From Myxococcales bacterium (GTDB lineage: Bacteria; Myxococcota_A; Polyangia; Haliangiales; Haliangiaceae): a stretch of DNA of 64,000 bases. How positions within the stretch are numbered: the stretch's first letter is position 1; each line of letters begins with the position of its first letter. The stretch covers positions 1 through 64,000 of the forward strand of contig JAAEPE010000334.1 in assembly GCA_024222395.1 (NCBI GenBank). The letters run 5' to 3'. Of this stretch, positions 26,101-36,223 are shown one piece after another. Both the position numbers and the translations under genes were made by a program. Under the pieces are notes generated by a model. That model saw only the letters and a program-made list of their open reading frames with translations, was not told where the DNA came from and searched no databases.

Positions 26101-29100
26101 ATAGCCGTGGCGATCCGCCAACGGGCCACCCTGCCCGCGTCTCGCCTCTGTCTCCAATACCTCGGCTGCCTCTGTGAGCCTCTCAGTCGAAAGGCATATG
26201 GCCCAAGACAGTTCGGCTGCTCGCGGGTCGGAGCCCTCCTGCAGCAGCACAGAGAGTGCATCGGCAGAGGCTGACGCATCAGCTACGAGGCTGGCGCCCG
26301 CCTTCGCGATGGCCAGCTGGGCCTTTCGCGATGCATGTCTCACTTGCTCACCAGCGAGCGAACTGCACTCTTCCACCGCATTCGAGTCGCCTCCGCGGCT
26401 TGCAAGCAGCAAGGCTGCCTCCGCGGCCACACCTGGCTCTAGCTCGGAGTGTGACGCCCACGCCTGCATTGCAAGTCGCTGGGTTTCCTGTTCTCCAGGG
26501 CTCTGGCCGGCGATTACCGTGAGCGCCCGGGCAGCGGAGCGACTCGCTTGGCACGCCACTTCATTGCTTCCAGTATCCCTCGCAACCGTCGCAACCATCG
26601 CGTGGTAGGTCGCCAGTGCAGTTGTGTCGCCAGCGGAACGCGCCAGGTCCAAGGCGAGAGGTATTAGAGAGGAAAGCGAAGAGTCGCTCGCGAAAATCAT
26701 CGGCTCGATTGCAGCTCGCGCCGCAGCCATCTCCCCCGCTTCTTCGAGTTCCCTGGCCAGCGCCAGTGCGCCCGCGATGTCCGTAGGCGGCTTTCCGTCG
26801 TTGGCACTAGCGGCATTGCTTGTGCTGCCGCCGAGCCTCCGCACCCAGGCGGAGGCAAGCATGTCTGAGGGATTCGCGGAATGCGCAGCGTTCGCCAATG
26901 CGAGCACGGCCGCTGGTTCGCCCTCAGCCTGCAATGCAAAGTGCATTGACTGGCGGTAGGCACCAGCTGCTGCCACGGCATCTTCGGTTGCAGCGCCAAG
27001 TTGCTGCCAGTACAGCCCCGCATTCGAAGCATCCGCCCCAGCACGCAGAGAGCAGTCCAACAAAAGGGCATCATCAGGCATCCTCTTGAGTGCATCGCGT
27101 AGGAGCGTCCGAGCATCCTCGCTTTGCCCCTTTGCCAGCAGGGACTCCGCTCGCAGCCATGCCAGCCCTGCGCCGAGATCCGGAGATTTTGAAGCAACCT
27201 GCGCTACAAGCCCTGAGTATTCTTCTGAATCCGACGATTCGTAGCGAACGGCAGCATGAAAGAACTCTGCGCCAATATTTGGCCAAGCCTTCGTAGCCTC
27301 CCCGAAGAACTCCGCAGCTTTCTCAGCATCGCCTTTCTGAGTTGCAATCGTCCCTGAAAGGGCGCAGATAGCTGAGCGCAACCTCGTGCCACTAAGCGAT
27401 TCGGCCAGTGCCGCGAGCGAGCTTTGCACCTCGTCCTCTCGGCCATCCACAAACGCGAGTTCCAGGTTGGCCAAGAGGGCGCGGGTATCGCGAGGTGCCA
27501 AGTCGAGAAGTTCGCCGACAGCCACACGAGCTAGATCTGGCTCCCCCATTGCCATGAGGAGGTCTGCCCGATACGCCGAGAGGGCCCGAGCCTCCATGGA
27601 ACCAGCCTTTTGAAGCTCATGATCCAACTGCGCAAGCACTTGGTCCCAGTTGCCAAGTCGGCGCTCAATGCGACGCAGCGCCCGATTTGCAGGCACTAGG
27701 CGCGGAGCTAGCTTCAAGGCCTCATCGAGATGCCGGCGCGCCCGATCCAAGTCTCCGAGACTTTCCGCCAATCGACCGGACTCGATTCGCATGCGAACTA
27801 TCGCCCCCGGCTCGTCGAGCAAGTCGAGCTCGCGCTCGTAGAGGACAAGGAGCCTTGCAGCCTCATCGGTGCGATCAGCTACCTCGGCTTCCACGCGATC
27901 GGGAACATGAATTCGAGCCAAGTCCAAATCGGCCAGAGCATCAGAGAACTTCGCGGGTGGGAGATCTGGCTCAACGTCGGCCTCAAGGAGCTGTGGGCCT
28001 GTGTGCAAGGTGCCGGTGCTCATCGCCACCGCGTCCTCCACGGCTGCCTCGACCACCCCATCGAGACGCGGTGCTCGGTCGCGAATTACGCCATCGTCGA
28101 TGACGCCATCTTTGGCCGCCTTTATCGGTGGGGCAGCGCTATCGGAACGAGCGTCTCCTGACGCAGGCGTACTTGGGCCACTGCGCATGCTCTCGAGAGC
28201 CCCATCAACCTCCGAAGCAAGTTCTTCACTTTCCTCGGTCCCTTCCGGAATTGCTCCGGTGCGCAAGGCTTCACGTCCCGGATCGAGAATCGGTATCGGA
28301 ACTCCATCGGATTCCGCTGGTGCGCTCCCCGCTGAGGGAACGTTCCCCTCCGACGCGCCGGCACCGCCAACTCCCTCATCGCCCTCCGGCACTTGAGAGC
28401 CCGGTGCTGCGAAGGCCGCAGACTCGATAGGCTCATCCTCGGGAACGGGGGTCGGGATGGTGCTTCCGCTAACCTCGATACCATCGTAGGAGTCTACGTC
28501 AAGCTCCAGTGAGACCTCGCGCGCCGACGAATCGTCAAAGAACGCATTTGCTCGCTCGGAGATTCGCGCAATGTCCTCCTTCGCACTGGGAACAGGTTCA
28601 TCTCCGAGAAGATCCGCCAATGCCACGTCGCCAATGCGAAGTGCTGGGACACTGGGGGGGGCGCCAATCTCTAGCTCAAGTTCCTCGTGGCCGCCGCTGC
28701 CAAGCAACGTCCCGAGCGCCTCTGGCACCCCACCAAAGTTCACTTCATCGTCAGCGCCAGGGATTTCCCTAGACTGCCCAACGTCGGACATTGCAGCGTC
28801 TGGCTGCACAGCCCCGGGCGGCCCCAGGGCGACCCCCGCGGCTTCATCATAGAACGGAGAGTTCACCGACAAGTCCGAACCATCGAGAGCGGGTGGATCC
28901 GCCAATATTTCTAGGACTAGGCCGTCCGACGGCAGAGCGGTCTCCGCCAATGGGTCGTCTTCGAAGAATGCTCTCCGGTCTTCTTCCGAGGCAGCAGAGG
29001 CCGACGAATCGTCCACCTCGCTAACCGGCGCCTCTGCAGCGACAGCCTGCTCGGCTTCTAGACTGGAAGGCGCGGGCGATGCCGCCTCACTCGTGGATAC

Positions 29101-29205
29101 ATCCGCTTCCACCTCCTCGTCCAACGAATCGAATATCTTGTCCCATTCGCCGAGTTCATTACCAAGGATCCCGGCGAGTGGATCGTCTTCGTCTTCGTCA
29201 CTCAT
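23191..29205 (-). CDS. Giant TPR protein A (2004 aa)
   Basis: Function unknown. The first ~430 residues are acidic and disordered. Residues ~430-1700 consist of tandem helical repeats of TPR type (for example ARRHLDEALKLAPRLVPANR, ALRSVLVVEPLSREAFVRLR, AEHLPQPQWALKSFHKMVTL). The last ~300 residues form a non-TPR domain (GVEDVDIYVSKQKPNLLAVE, FSIILGEELASAERLGELRF) shared with giant TPR protein B. The order resembles an M48-peptidase fold, but the HExxH motif is missing (FFVGRSLKGA at that place). There is no signal peptide, so it is probably cytoplasmic. ATG 29205 has AGGAG seven bases upstream and overlaps gene B by 8 bases. A scaffold role is inferred. Confidence 0.8.
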   Translation of the reverse strand: MSDEDEDDPLAGILGNELGEWDKIFDSLDEEVEADVSTSEAASPAPSSLEAEQAVAAEAPVSEVDDSSASAASEEDRRAFFEDDPLAETALPSDGLVLEILADPPALDGSDLSVNSPFYDEAAGVALGPPGAVQPDAAMSDVGQSREIPGADDEVNFGGVPEALGTLLGSGGHEELELEIGAPPSVPALRIGDVALADLLGDEPVPSAKEDIARISERANAFFDDSSAREVSLELDVDSYDGIEVSGSTIPTPVPEDEPIESAAFAAPGSQVPEGDEGVGGAGASEGNVPSAGSAPAESDGVPIPILDPGREALRTGAIPEGTEESEELASEVDGALESMRSGPSTPASGDARSDSAAPPIKAAKDGVIDDGVIRDRAPRLDGVVEAAVEDAVAMSTGTLHTGPQLLEADVEPDLPPAKFSDALADLDLARIHVPDRVEAEVADRTDEAARLLVLYERELDLLDEPGAIVRMRIESGRLAESLGDLDRARRHLDEALKLAPRLVPANRALRRIERRLGNWDQVLAQLDHELQKAGSMEARALSAYRADLLMAMGEPDLARVAVGELLDLAPRDTRALLANLELAFVDGREDEVQSSLAALAESLSGTRLRSAICALSGTIATQKGDAEKAAEFFGEATKAWPNIGAEFFHAAVRYESSDSEEYSGLVAQVASKSPDLGAGLAWLRAESLLAKGQSEDARTLLRDALKRMPDDALLLDCSLRAGADASNAGLYWQQLGAATEDAVAAAGAYRQSMHFALQAEGEPAAVLALANAAHSANPSDMLASAWVRRLGGSTSNAASANDGKPPTDIAGALALARELEEAGEMAAARAAIEPMIFASDSSLSSLIPLALDLARSAGDTTALATYHAMVATVARDTGSNEVACQASRSAARALTVIAGQSPGEQETQRLAMQAWASHSELEPGVAAEAALLLASRGGDSNAVEECSSLAGEQVRHASRKAQLAIAKAGASLVADASASADALSVLLQEGSDPRAAELSWAICLSTERLTEAAEVLETEARRGQGGPLADRHGYRAAYLRVQHDLDLDLAVQLLTELATARPQFTAAGELLRTARGHGGVALASEGAGRPRMSAASLPQDSISGAIRHIESLARAGTLDDAAERSGELRKKYPDDALVQHAFGRHCWLAGASADLTEKALADLRDAEERSDGEAKAVACEELARIDLELRGDRESARMFWESGSKAAPLRADLQRVLESEYRGHDAQRERYKVVCGRVIASLEGGSERSAYLVARARLSKALGREASVVRGDYEGALEDDPLCREALFFLESEASLAGPTEELASLEVKASAYFAGDPRAQGAFLVRSGETWRSLGQRESCLARLKGALKVVPGFTPALSAWRDLALDHELWAELAEACLLEVESVESDEARAQLFLLAGVTLMDRVEDGTAAIAALRSVLVVEPLSREAFVRLRLLYDSEDRDEDLAQLYSMRLEAQPEDPHERCELHLALARVLWGALENPLEALVHYRALLALRANDKEAIVAVSEITWATKKWADAADALMVLARIETDTTELASVFGRLGTIYAEHLPQPQWALKSFHKMVTLDPGNHEALRHISVLGVECGEYRLALGACEQIIKQAPPVAERIEVLIHMAKILRENTGDPKNSKRALRHALDLDPGSDAALDALVQFYVDQNDLRSARIHVDRVANAMRKRIQESAADGEAYRVLARAMAAKAKAGAAECMPTAQVAASLALRLGVENSETSSLAKQVGPGMAAGLADDTFDDLLFTHSVPGEARTLFALLGGRLAKHIGIDVRSHGVGRNDRLRKGIDDAASVILKLADEMGVEDVDIYVSKQKPNLLAVEPTSPFSIILGEELASAERLGELRFFVGRSLKGASASLSAPLQLGVERFGVLLVGLLRQFQPEFAPTGVDTEAASAEQQRLRRLIPSSLLQELQPYALGLVTGDFDHKAIWQAMADACNRVGLLCAGDGSAAIAGLMRAKGHSDLRKALQDPEIASLVRFACSGEHARLWAALRA

Positions 29206-32200
29206 CGCCAACTCCTACCATCGCCAAGAATTCTTCCCCTACGGACCACGCCATGAGTTCACGCCCAACCGAGGCATCCGCGAGCAGCCTACCGCCCTTG
29301 CCCACGTCAAGAACATCGAACGCGGCCTTCAAGCTGCCACACAACAGCAAGCCAATGCGGGAAGCACTCTGTTCTGCCCCTTCGCGCCACCTCACCGGCG
29401 AGCCCAGCTCGGAGAAGCGTGAGCCCAGGAGCGTCAGTTCCTTGCGAGCCTTCCGCCCGAGTGCCTTTGACATCTTGCGCGACATCGCACTCACTTCCTC
29501 CGCCTTGACCCTATCGGCTAGGACAGCTGGCAATGGACTCACACCCGCAAGCTCAGCCGATGCGGCGAAGTAGAGGAACAGGTCAGCCTCTGCCAACTCT
29601 GTGGCACTGCCAGTCCCAGCCTTTGCGTGTGCGAGACAACGACCGAGAGAGAAGCGCTGCTCTGGGGTATCGCCAACCGCGAGCGTCTCGCCAAGGCATA
29701 CTGTCGGAGTCGCATCCGAGACTGCCCTTGCGACGCCCCCGCGAGCATCCGAGCGGTAGACCTCCAAGTCATCGACACCTAGGTATGCCGCGATCTTCGC
29801 AACCTCGGGCACCTCCTTCGCCAAAGAGCGCCTCTTTATGCGTTGGCCTCGCTCAAAGCCGAGCCCTTCGGGCGTGGTTTCGGACAAAACCGTGACAGCT
29901 GGCCCGATAATGCTCCACAGTTGGCCGGCGAAGCCACCCGAGTCGCGATGCAGGATCGAGCTGCGCCACTTCTCGGCAGATAGAACTCCTCCTAGCTCTA
30001 GCGACTTCACACCAAGCTCACTCACAGACGTCTCTTGCTCGGAACTAAGGCTACCGGTCATTTCCAAAGCATGAAGCGCCTGCCTCTCAAGAAGCCCATT
30101 TTCAGCCCAGCTCGCCACAATTGCGAGTTTCTCGTAGAGAGCCGGATCTGCTGGCTGGTCGGCGATAGCGCGGCGCAGATCCTGGACCCCACTTGCAATA
30201 AGCGAGATACGAGTCTTTTCCTCGCCACCACAAAGCTCAATCAGATCGCTGAGTGCTTCAACATTTAGGGGGTCATACTGGCGAGCGCGGCGCAGGCTCT
30301 TGATAGCGGCCTCACGATTCGAGGCTTCCCGCTGCAAGCTAGCAATTCGCAGCTCGTCACGGGCCCGCTGACCATCGCTGTTGCGCATACCGGCCATTCC
30401 CCGAATCAGGCAACTCGCTTCGTTGATGCGCTTCGCCTTGACAAGCAGCGACAACAGTCGCTCACGCACTTCCAAGTCGTTGGGAGTTTGTCTCACCACG
30501 TGTTCGAGTTGTTCGATGGCCCCTTCGAGATCATCGAGACTATCCGCCATAAGGTGCGACAGGCTCATCTCTGCAGTTGCGCGTCTCTCTGGGGCCGCTT
30601 CGAACTCCAAAAAGGACTTGAGATGTTCTGCGGCTTCACGGTCTTCTCCAAGCCGCTCGAGCAATTGTGCGCGCTCGTACAGAGCATCAAGATGCGTCGC
30701 ATTAGCATCAAGCAATGCCGCGTAGTCACGCGTCGCACCTCGCAGGTCGCCTATATCTTTGCGCAGACGAGCTCGCGACAAGAGGATGGGTACGCGAGCT
30801 CTATGCTCGCCCGCCACACTGAGATGCTTGAGCCTGGCTGAGTACGCACGGTAGAGATTGCGAGTATCACCATGCTCGCGGAGTATGGCGACCAAGCGGT
30901 CGTACTCAGGAGCCTCTGGCATCTCAGCCAGAATTGCCTGGTACGTCGCAACCGCCGAAGATGCATCGTCGAGTTCGCCATCGAGGATCTCCACGGCCTC
31001 CCGGAAGTACGCAACCCTTCCCTCACGATCTCCGATCTGCCGAGCCAGCGCTATGCAGGCCTTTGCTTGGTTACCCCGGTCGCCACCTCGGACGCAGACC
31101 CGCCGTAGAGTCTGAAGACCGCGGATGTGTCCTGGGCGTATGTCCAGCACCGCGCCAACTGCCAAGATCGCCTCCTGCAGGTGACCGGCAAGCTCAAGCG
31201 CCTCGGCACGTTCCAGCTCCCAATCGACCCTCGCGGCTCCGGAATCGGCCAAGACGGACCGCATGTCGCAGAGCTCGCCGCGTTCGAGCAGTCCGGACAC
31301 GCTCTCCCCACCTTCCGGCGATAGAGGCGCAAGCCTGTCTGCGATGACGACGGCAGTACCCGCATCCAGAGGAGAGATACGTCTGGCTTTCTGCAACCGC
31401 CCTGTTGCCACGTCCTCATCACCGAGCACTTCAGCGATCATCGCAGAGTGCAGAAGCAGCGAGCTTTGCGCATAGGCGCCCTCTGCGGCGTCGGCAAGCG
31501 CTTCCAGAAACTCTCCCTGTCCCTGAGCATCTTGCGCTTTGGCCGCAAGCAAGCTCTGCCCCAGGAGTGAACCAACGGGCGCCTCAGAACCTTCCTCAGC
31601 CAAAGCGAAGTGCTCGGCCGCCTCTTCATCGTTGCCACGCACCGCCTCTAGCCACGCACCCATCTCTCCCAGACTAGAGCGGAGTTCTGGTGCCACCATC
31701 GTCCGCCCCAACGCTGCCAGTGCCTCGGCCTGAAGCACCGATTTCTCTTGCGCCACGGCCGCCTGATGCAGTGCAACAACGGCAGCAGCACTCCCCATCT
31801 CGCCCGCAGCGCGAAACGACTCTTCAGCGTCACTCGCTCGGCCAAGGCGCTGATTTGCTACACCAAGGCGGATGAGTGCTCGACGCTTGACCTCTCCATC
31901 GCTCGCCTCGGCGATGCGATCGAGAACCTCGGCCACCGCAGTATCGACGCCTGAGGAGCCCTTGGCGCGGTCGAGACATGCAAGAACATCCAATAGTAGA
32001 GCCACGCTGTCTGGCGCTCGTTCGCATAGGCTCATTGCAAGTTCGACGGCAGCCTCAGAGTTCTTCTCTGCAAACTCTAGAGCCGCAAGAGCCTCCCGCC
32101 CATACTCGGGCACGTCTTCGTCCGCACAACTATCGGTCCGTGCCCGAAGACAGGAAACCAGTCGTGCCCACCCGCCCGACTTTCGCAGGGCCTCAAGCTC

Positions 32201-34501
32201 CAGGCTTGCGACAAGGGAGTCATCGGGCCATCGCTCGCGACACTTCCCGAAGCACTCTGCTCCATCGCTCCAGCGCTCAAGCGTTCCAGCGAGTAGACGA
32301 CCTGCCTCGAAGTAGTGGCGCGCCTGCGCATCGGGGTCGCCCAGACGCTCTGCCTGAGCCATCAATGCGTCGCAAAGTGTTGCATCTTCACCTAACTCTC
32401 GAAGTAGCTCGATACGACGGCCGCACAGGGCGAGGTCTTCGGGGGTAGTTTCGAGTAGGCCACTCACCGCTGCGAGTTCGCCCGTCGGATTCCCTGCGAC
32501 GAGGTAGAGCGCCACTTGCTGTGACCGAATCGAGTTTGCTCGCTCAGATTCAGCAGATGCAATGTGTGTCTCCAGGAACTCCGCTGCCTCTACGTAGCGA
32601 CCGGCGCCGACGTGCAAGTCTGCTACTGCATCCACGGCAGACTCGGCGGCAGGATCCACCTCGAGTGCCTGCAGGTATCGCTGCGTAGCAGCCTCCAGGT
32701 TGCCAACCCCGTATCGCAGAATGTCACCACTAACCACATAGTGCTGTGCAGCTGCCCGCGGTTCGGGATCGCAATCGGCTCCCTCGCCAAAGGTGGTTCC
32801 CAGACGCAGGCTCTCCGCCATCTCCGCCTGCAGCGCAGCGAGCTGTTCCCAATTACCGGAGGCTCCAGCACCCAGGTCGCGAGCGACGACCAACGGCAAG
32901 TAGCCAGGGGTGCTGCGTGCTCGGGACTCAAGAACTTCGTCTGCCTCTTGCTGCTTGCCTGCCTTGGCCAGTGCACTTGCGCGTCGTAGCGCAAGCCCTA
33001 ACGCTCGCCCTGCATCCACCTCGCCCGACTCTCTTGCTGCGACGAGTTCTGCGAGTTCTTCGTAGCGACCGAGGCTCTCGGCTAGGTCTGAGAGGTCGGC
33101 CACGAGAAGCGGCTCTTGGGGAGCGAGGCTCAGAGCCTGATGCAGACAACTCCATGCGCCGTCATCATCCCCTCCCTGAGTGAGCACCTGAGCTTGCTCA
33201 CGCCTGAGCGCAAGAATCTCGCGCAGGCGCTGGCCACCGCCACTCTCCGATGGCGCCGACTCTTCGTTGGGAACCCCGGCAACGCCGAAGCTCTCTTGCA
33301 GTCGTCCAATGCGTCCTTCGAGCACCGCCGCTAGCGCACCGAAATCATCACTGTGCCGCGCCAATGCTTCTCGCTCCCGATCCACTGCTTCGTGCAGGCA
33401 GTCTAGGCTTGAGGCCTCGGCGAGTAGCGTCTGCGCGCGCCCAAGGTCAACTCCTTCCAAACGGAGTTCTCTTGCGAGTTCGACGAGGATCGCGACCTTG
33501 CGTTCGGGACGACTGCATGCTGCGGCCAGCTGCTCTAGGGTGCGGAAGAGAAGTTCTGAGTCGCCATGTTGGGAAGCGAGGGATTCGAGAGCCAGGAGTA
33601 CGGCGTGATTACCTGTGTCTAGCGCCAGCGCTTGCTCGAAAGACTCTTGGGCAGCCTGCGGCTCACCAACCCCATCGAGCAGAGTCCGTCCACGCTCGAG
33701 AAGCAGGTCGGCGCGCTGGCGATCGCTACTTGCGAATCGCAACTCAACTCCAATTAGCTTGACGAGATTGGGCCACAATTTTCGTCGGTAGAAGATGCGA
33801 CGGATCGCCCAGAGATTTGCGCGAAGACTCGGGTCCGCTTGCAGTGCGCGACCGTAGGCCTTGACCGCAGACGCTTCATCGCCAAGGTGACGCTGATACA
33901 ACTCACCCAGTTCGTAGGCGAGCTCGCCCATGCGAGACTTGCTCTCCGTCATGGCCAACTCTTTGGTTAGCTTCTCTGCACGGCGATTCCAGTCGAGAGG
34001 ACCACGCCCCTCGAGCAACGCATCGAGAGCGGAGACCTCTGCTGGCTTTGTGAGTTTGAACTCGAGTGGAGCTTCGGCAGTAGTCTCTGGGGCAGCGGGC
34101 GGGGTAGCCAACTCGGCACTCTCAAGCGGCTCGGCTACTGGCTTCGCGTCTTCGGTCTTGGCTGGCAGCGGCGTGCGTGGCGGAACCGGTGGTGGAGCAG
34201 GCATTGGCGGCGGAGCCACGGCTCCCCGTTCCACCTCTTTGTCATCCTCTTCCTCTACAAGATCCAGCTCATCCAACTCTTCGATATCGAGCTCATTAAT
34301 CTTATCGAGCTCATCCAGATCATCGATCGGATCCTCGTCAGTAGCGTCCTCAACCTCAGGCGACTCCTCATCGATCAATATGAATGCATCTGGCGATTCG
34401 CTCTTCTCGATAGGCGTTACCACCGAGGCCACCCCCTCCGGCTCTGCAAGGATCTCAAGGCCATCTGGCCCTTCCTCCTCCCACGTGTCGTCTGCCCCCA
34501 T
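29198..34501 (-). CDS. Giant TPR protein B (1767 aa), paralogue of protein A
   Basis: Unknown function, first gene of the coupled pair. The N-terminus (~1-170) is acidic and low-complexity, with a run of Glu/Leu/Asp (LDELDKINELDIEELDELD) and a Pro-rich stretch. TPR-type repeats fill ~175-1480 (AVKAYGRALQADPSLRANLW, AAQESFEQALALDTGNHAVL, AIKSLRRARQYDPLNVEALS). The C-terminal domain aligns by eye with protein A: GVDDLEVYRSDARGGVARAV, TVCLGETLAVGDTPEQRFSL, and SRIGLLLCGSLKAAFDVLD. It also lacks HExxH (SLGRCLAHAK). No signal peptide is present. ATG 34501 has only a weak ribosome binding site. It lies 160 bases from the divergent hut operon. Confidence 0.8.
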   Translation of the reverse strand: MGADDTWEEEGPDGLEILAEPEGVASVVTPIEKSESPDAFILIDEESPEVEDATDEDPIDDLDELDKINELDIEELDELDLVEEEDDKEVERGAVAPPPMPAPPPVPPRTPLPAKTEDAKPVAEPLESAELATPPAAPETTAEAPLEFKLTKPAEVSALDALLEGRGPLDWNRRAEKLTKELAMTESKSRMGELAYELGELYQRHLGDEASAVKAYGRALQADPSLRANLWAIRRIFYRRKLWPNLVKLIGVELRFASSDRQRADLLLERGRTLLDGVGEPQAAQESFEQALALDTGNHAVLLALESLASQHGDSELLFRTLEQLAAACSRPERKVAILVELARELRLEGVDLGRAQTLLAEASSLDCLHEAVDREREALARHSDDFGALAAVLEGRIGRLQESFGVAGVPNEESAPSESGGGQRLREILALRREQAQVLTQGGDDDGAWSCLHQALSLAPQEPLLVADLSDLAESLGRYEELAELVAARESGEVDAGRALGLALRRASALAKAGKQQEADEVLESRARSTPGYLPLVVARDLGAGASGNWEQLAALQAEMAESLRLGTTFGEGADCDPEPRAAAQHYVVSGDILRYGVGNLEAATQRYLQALEVDPAAESAVDAVADLHVGAGRYVEAAEFLETHIASAESERANSIRSQQVALYLVAGNPTGELAAVSGLLETTPEDLALCGRRIELLRELGEDATLCDALMAQAERLGDPDAQARHYFEAGRLLAGTLERWSDGAECFGKCRERWPDDSLVASLELEALRKSGGWARLVSCLRARTDSCADEDVPEYGREALAALEFAEKNSEAAVELAMSLCERAPDSVALLLDVLACLDRAKGSSGVDTAVAEVLDRIAEASDGEVKRRALIRLGVANQRLGRASDAEESFRAAGEMGSAAAVVALHQAAVAQEKSVLQAEALAALGRTMVAPELRSSLGEMGAWLEAVRGNDEEAAEHFALAEEGSEAPVGSLLGQSLLAAKAQDAQGQGEFLEALADAAEGAYAQSSLLLHSAMIAEVLGDEDVATGRLQKARRISPLDAGTAVVIADRLAPLSPEGGESVSGLLERGELCDMRSVLADSGAARVDWELERAEALELAGHLQEAILAVGAVLDIRPGHIRGLQTLRRVCVRGGDRGNQAKACIALARQIGDREGRVAYFREAVEILDGELDDASSAVATYQAILAEMPEAPEYDRLVAILREHGDTRNLYRAYSARLKHLSVAGEHRARVPILLSRARLRKDIGDLRGATRDYAALLDANATHLDALYERAQLLERLGEDREAAEHLKSFLEFEAAPERRATAEMSLSHLMADSLDDLEGAIEQLEHVVRQTPNDLEVRERLLSLLVKAKRINEASCLIRGMAGMRNSDGQRARDELRIASLQREASNREAAIKSLRRARQYDPLNVEALSDLIELCGGEEKTRISLIASGVQDLRRAIADQPADPALYEKLAIVASWAENGLLERQALHALEMTGSLSSEQETSVSELGVKSLELGGVLSAEKWRSSILHRDSGGFAGQLWSIIGPAVTVLSETTPEGLGFERGQRIKRRSLAKEVPEVAKIAAYLGVDDLEVYRSDARGGVARAVSDATPTVCLGETLAVGDTPEQRFSLGRCLAHAKAGTGSATELAEADLFLYFAASAELAGVSPLPAVLADRVKAEEVSAMSRKMSKALGRKARKELTLLGSRFSELGSPVRWREGAEQSASRIGLLLCGSLKAAFDVLDVGKGGRLLADASVGRELMAWSVGEEFLAMVGVGDE

Positions 34502-34660
34502 AGTCTTGCTCGACCCGGCGAGTGCTCCGCCCTAAGTTCCCGGAATTATCCGAGCGTGAGTCCCTGGCTGTCAACGGCTGTGCACATGCGAGTGTCCTGG
34601 GGATCGAGCCCCAAGGTCGGTACGCGTGGCTGTTGACCCGCGCCAGTCTTGCCTCGCACT

Positions 34661-36223
34661 ATGCGCCCCGTGCAAGAGCCAACACTGCTACTGGGTCAAG
34701 ACCCACTAACCCTCGAGTCTATTGCCCAAGTTGCCCGTGGCTACCGCTCTGTGCGTCCGGGGCAGGATTCGATTGCCGCCATGAATCGGTCGAGGGCCGT
34801 CGTCGATGCCATTGTCGCCGGCGGAGCCAGAGCGCCAGCGGTGTACGGTGTGAACACAGGTTTCGGCGCGCTAGCGGAAGTGCGAATCTCACCCGACCAA
34901 ATCGTCGCGCTCCAGCAGAATCTTGTTCGCTCCCATTGCGTTGGTGTGGGCGACGACCTCGAGGAACCACAGACCCGCGCCATGATGCTGCTCCGAGCAG
35001 CAGTTCTATCCCGCGGACAAAGCGGTGCTCGTGCCGAGGTCTGTGAGTTTCTTTGCGAGATGCTGGAGCACAGAATCCACCCTTGCATTCCGCGGCGCGG
35101 GTCGGTTGGAGCCTCGGGTGATCTGGCGCCTCTCGCCCACCTCGCGCTCGGCATGATCGGCGAGGGCCCCGTTCGCTTTCGTGGAGAGCGAATGGTGGGA
35201 GCCAAAGCGATGGAGAAGGTGGGGCTCGTTCCACTTCAGCTAGAGGCGAAAGAAGGCCTAACTCTCCTCAATGGCACTCAGCACATGACGGCTGTTGGCT
35301 CGCTAGGTCTTCACGATGCCATCACCACCTGCCTAACAGCGGACATAGCCGGTGCGATGTCACTCGAGGCGCTTCAAGGCACAGTGCGAGCATTCGACAG
35401 CCGCGTTGTCGGTGCGCGGGCTCAGCCCGGCCAGCAAACGGTGGCCGCCCGCCTCCGGGGGCTACTCGACGACAGTGAAATTGCCGCCTCCCATCATGGC
35501 TGTGGCAAGGTCCAAGACCCCTACTCACTGCGCTGCATGCCACAGGTGCATGGCGCCACCTACGATGTGCTGCAGTCTTGTCGCAAGGTACTTGAGCAGG
35601 AGGCCAACTCCACGACCGACAATCCACTAGTCTTCCCCGATGATGACCTCCCGTTCGGAGGAGAGCTCATTTCGGGTGGCAACTTCCACGGGCAGCCGGT
35701 AGCTCACGCCCTCGACTTCGCCGCAATCGGAGTTGCTGAGCTTGCCAATATCAGTGAGCGGCGCATCGAACAGCTTGTGAACCCCGCCCTTTCCTCTGGT
35801 CTCCCGCCATTTCTCACTCGCGACAGCGGGCTCAACTCGGGATTCATGATCGCGCAAGTCACTGCCGCAGCACTTGTCTCCGAGAACAAGGTCTACTGCC
35901 ACCCCGCCTCGGTCGACTCGATTCCCTCGTCGGCGGGACGAGAGGATCACGTCTCGATGGGAGCTCATGCCGCGCTCAAATTCGCACGAGTCCAAGAGGC
36001 AGTCAGGACAGTTCTGGCCATCGAGCTCATGGCAGCTGCGCAGGGTATAGACTTACGTGCGCCTCATAAGCCCGGACGGAAACTGCGTGCGGCACACGCA
36101 CTCATCCGCGAAAGGGTGGACTTTTTGGAACGCGATCGCGTCCTCTACGAAGACTTCGCAACCGTGAAGTCACTAATTGACGATGGCAGCCTCATCGAGG
36201 CGGTCTTTGGATACCAAGCATGA
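34661..36223 (+). CDS. hutH: Histidine ammonia-lyase
   Basis: First enzyme of histidine breakdown: L-histidine to urocanate plus ammonia, in the cytoplasm. The MIO cofactor forms by cyclisation of Ala-Ser-Gly, seen as [17 protein letters not shown]. Other family blocks are [57 protein letters not shown] and [15 protein letters not shown]. Length is 520 aa from ATG 34661 (a TTG at 34649 would add four residues), normal for the family. It overlaps hutU by 4 bases (ATGA) and opens the hutHUI operon. It diverges from the giant TPR genes; I saw no clear HutC or other operator in the 160-base gap. Confidence 0.97.
   Translation: MRPVQEPTLLLGQDPLTLESIAQVARGYRSVRPGQDSIAAMNRSRAVVDAIVAGGARAPAVYGVNTGFGALAEVRISPDQIVALQQNLVRSHCVGVGDDLEEPQTRAMMLLRAAVLSRGQSGARAEVCEFLCEMLEHRIHPCIPRRGSVGASGDLAPLAHLALGMIGEGPVRFRGERMVGAKAMEKVGLVPLQLEAKEGLTLLNGTQHMTAVGSLGLHDAITTCLTADIAGAMSLEALQGTVRAFDSRVVGARAQPGQQTVAARLRGLLDDSEIAASHHGCGKVQDPYSLRCMPQVHGATYDVLQSCRKVLEQEANSTTDNPLVFPDDDLPFGGELISGGNFHGQPVAHALDFAAIGVAELANISERRIEQLVNPALSSGLPPFLTRDSGLNSGFMIAQVTAAALVSENKVYCHPASVDSIPSSAGREDHVSMGAHAALKFARVQEAVRTVLAIELMAAAQGIDLRAPHKPGRKLRAAHALIRERVDFLERDRVLYEDFATVKSLIDDGSLIEAVFGYQA

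Noticed and set aside
33930-34535. Plus-strand open frame of 201 codons at the head of giant TPR gene B
   Set aside because: A Ser/Gly-rich antisense product of the low-complexity acidic N-terminus of protein B.
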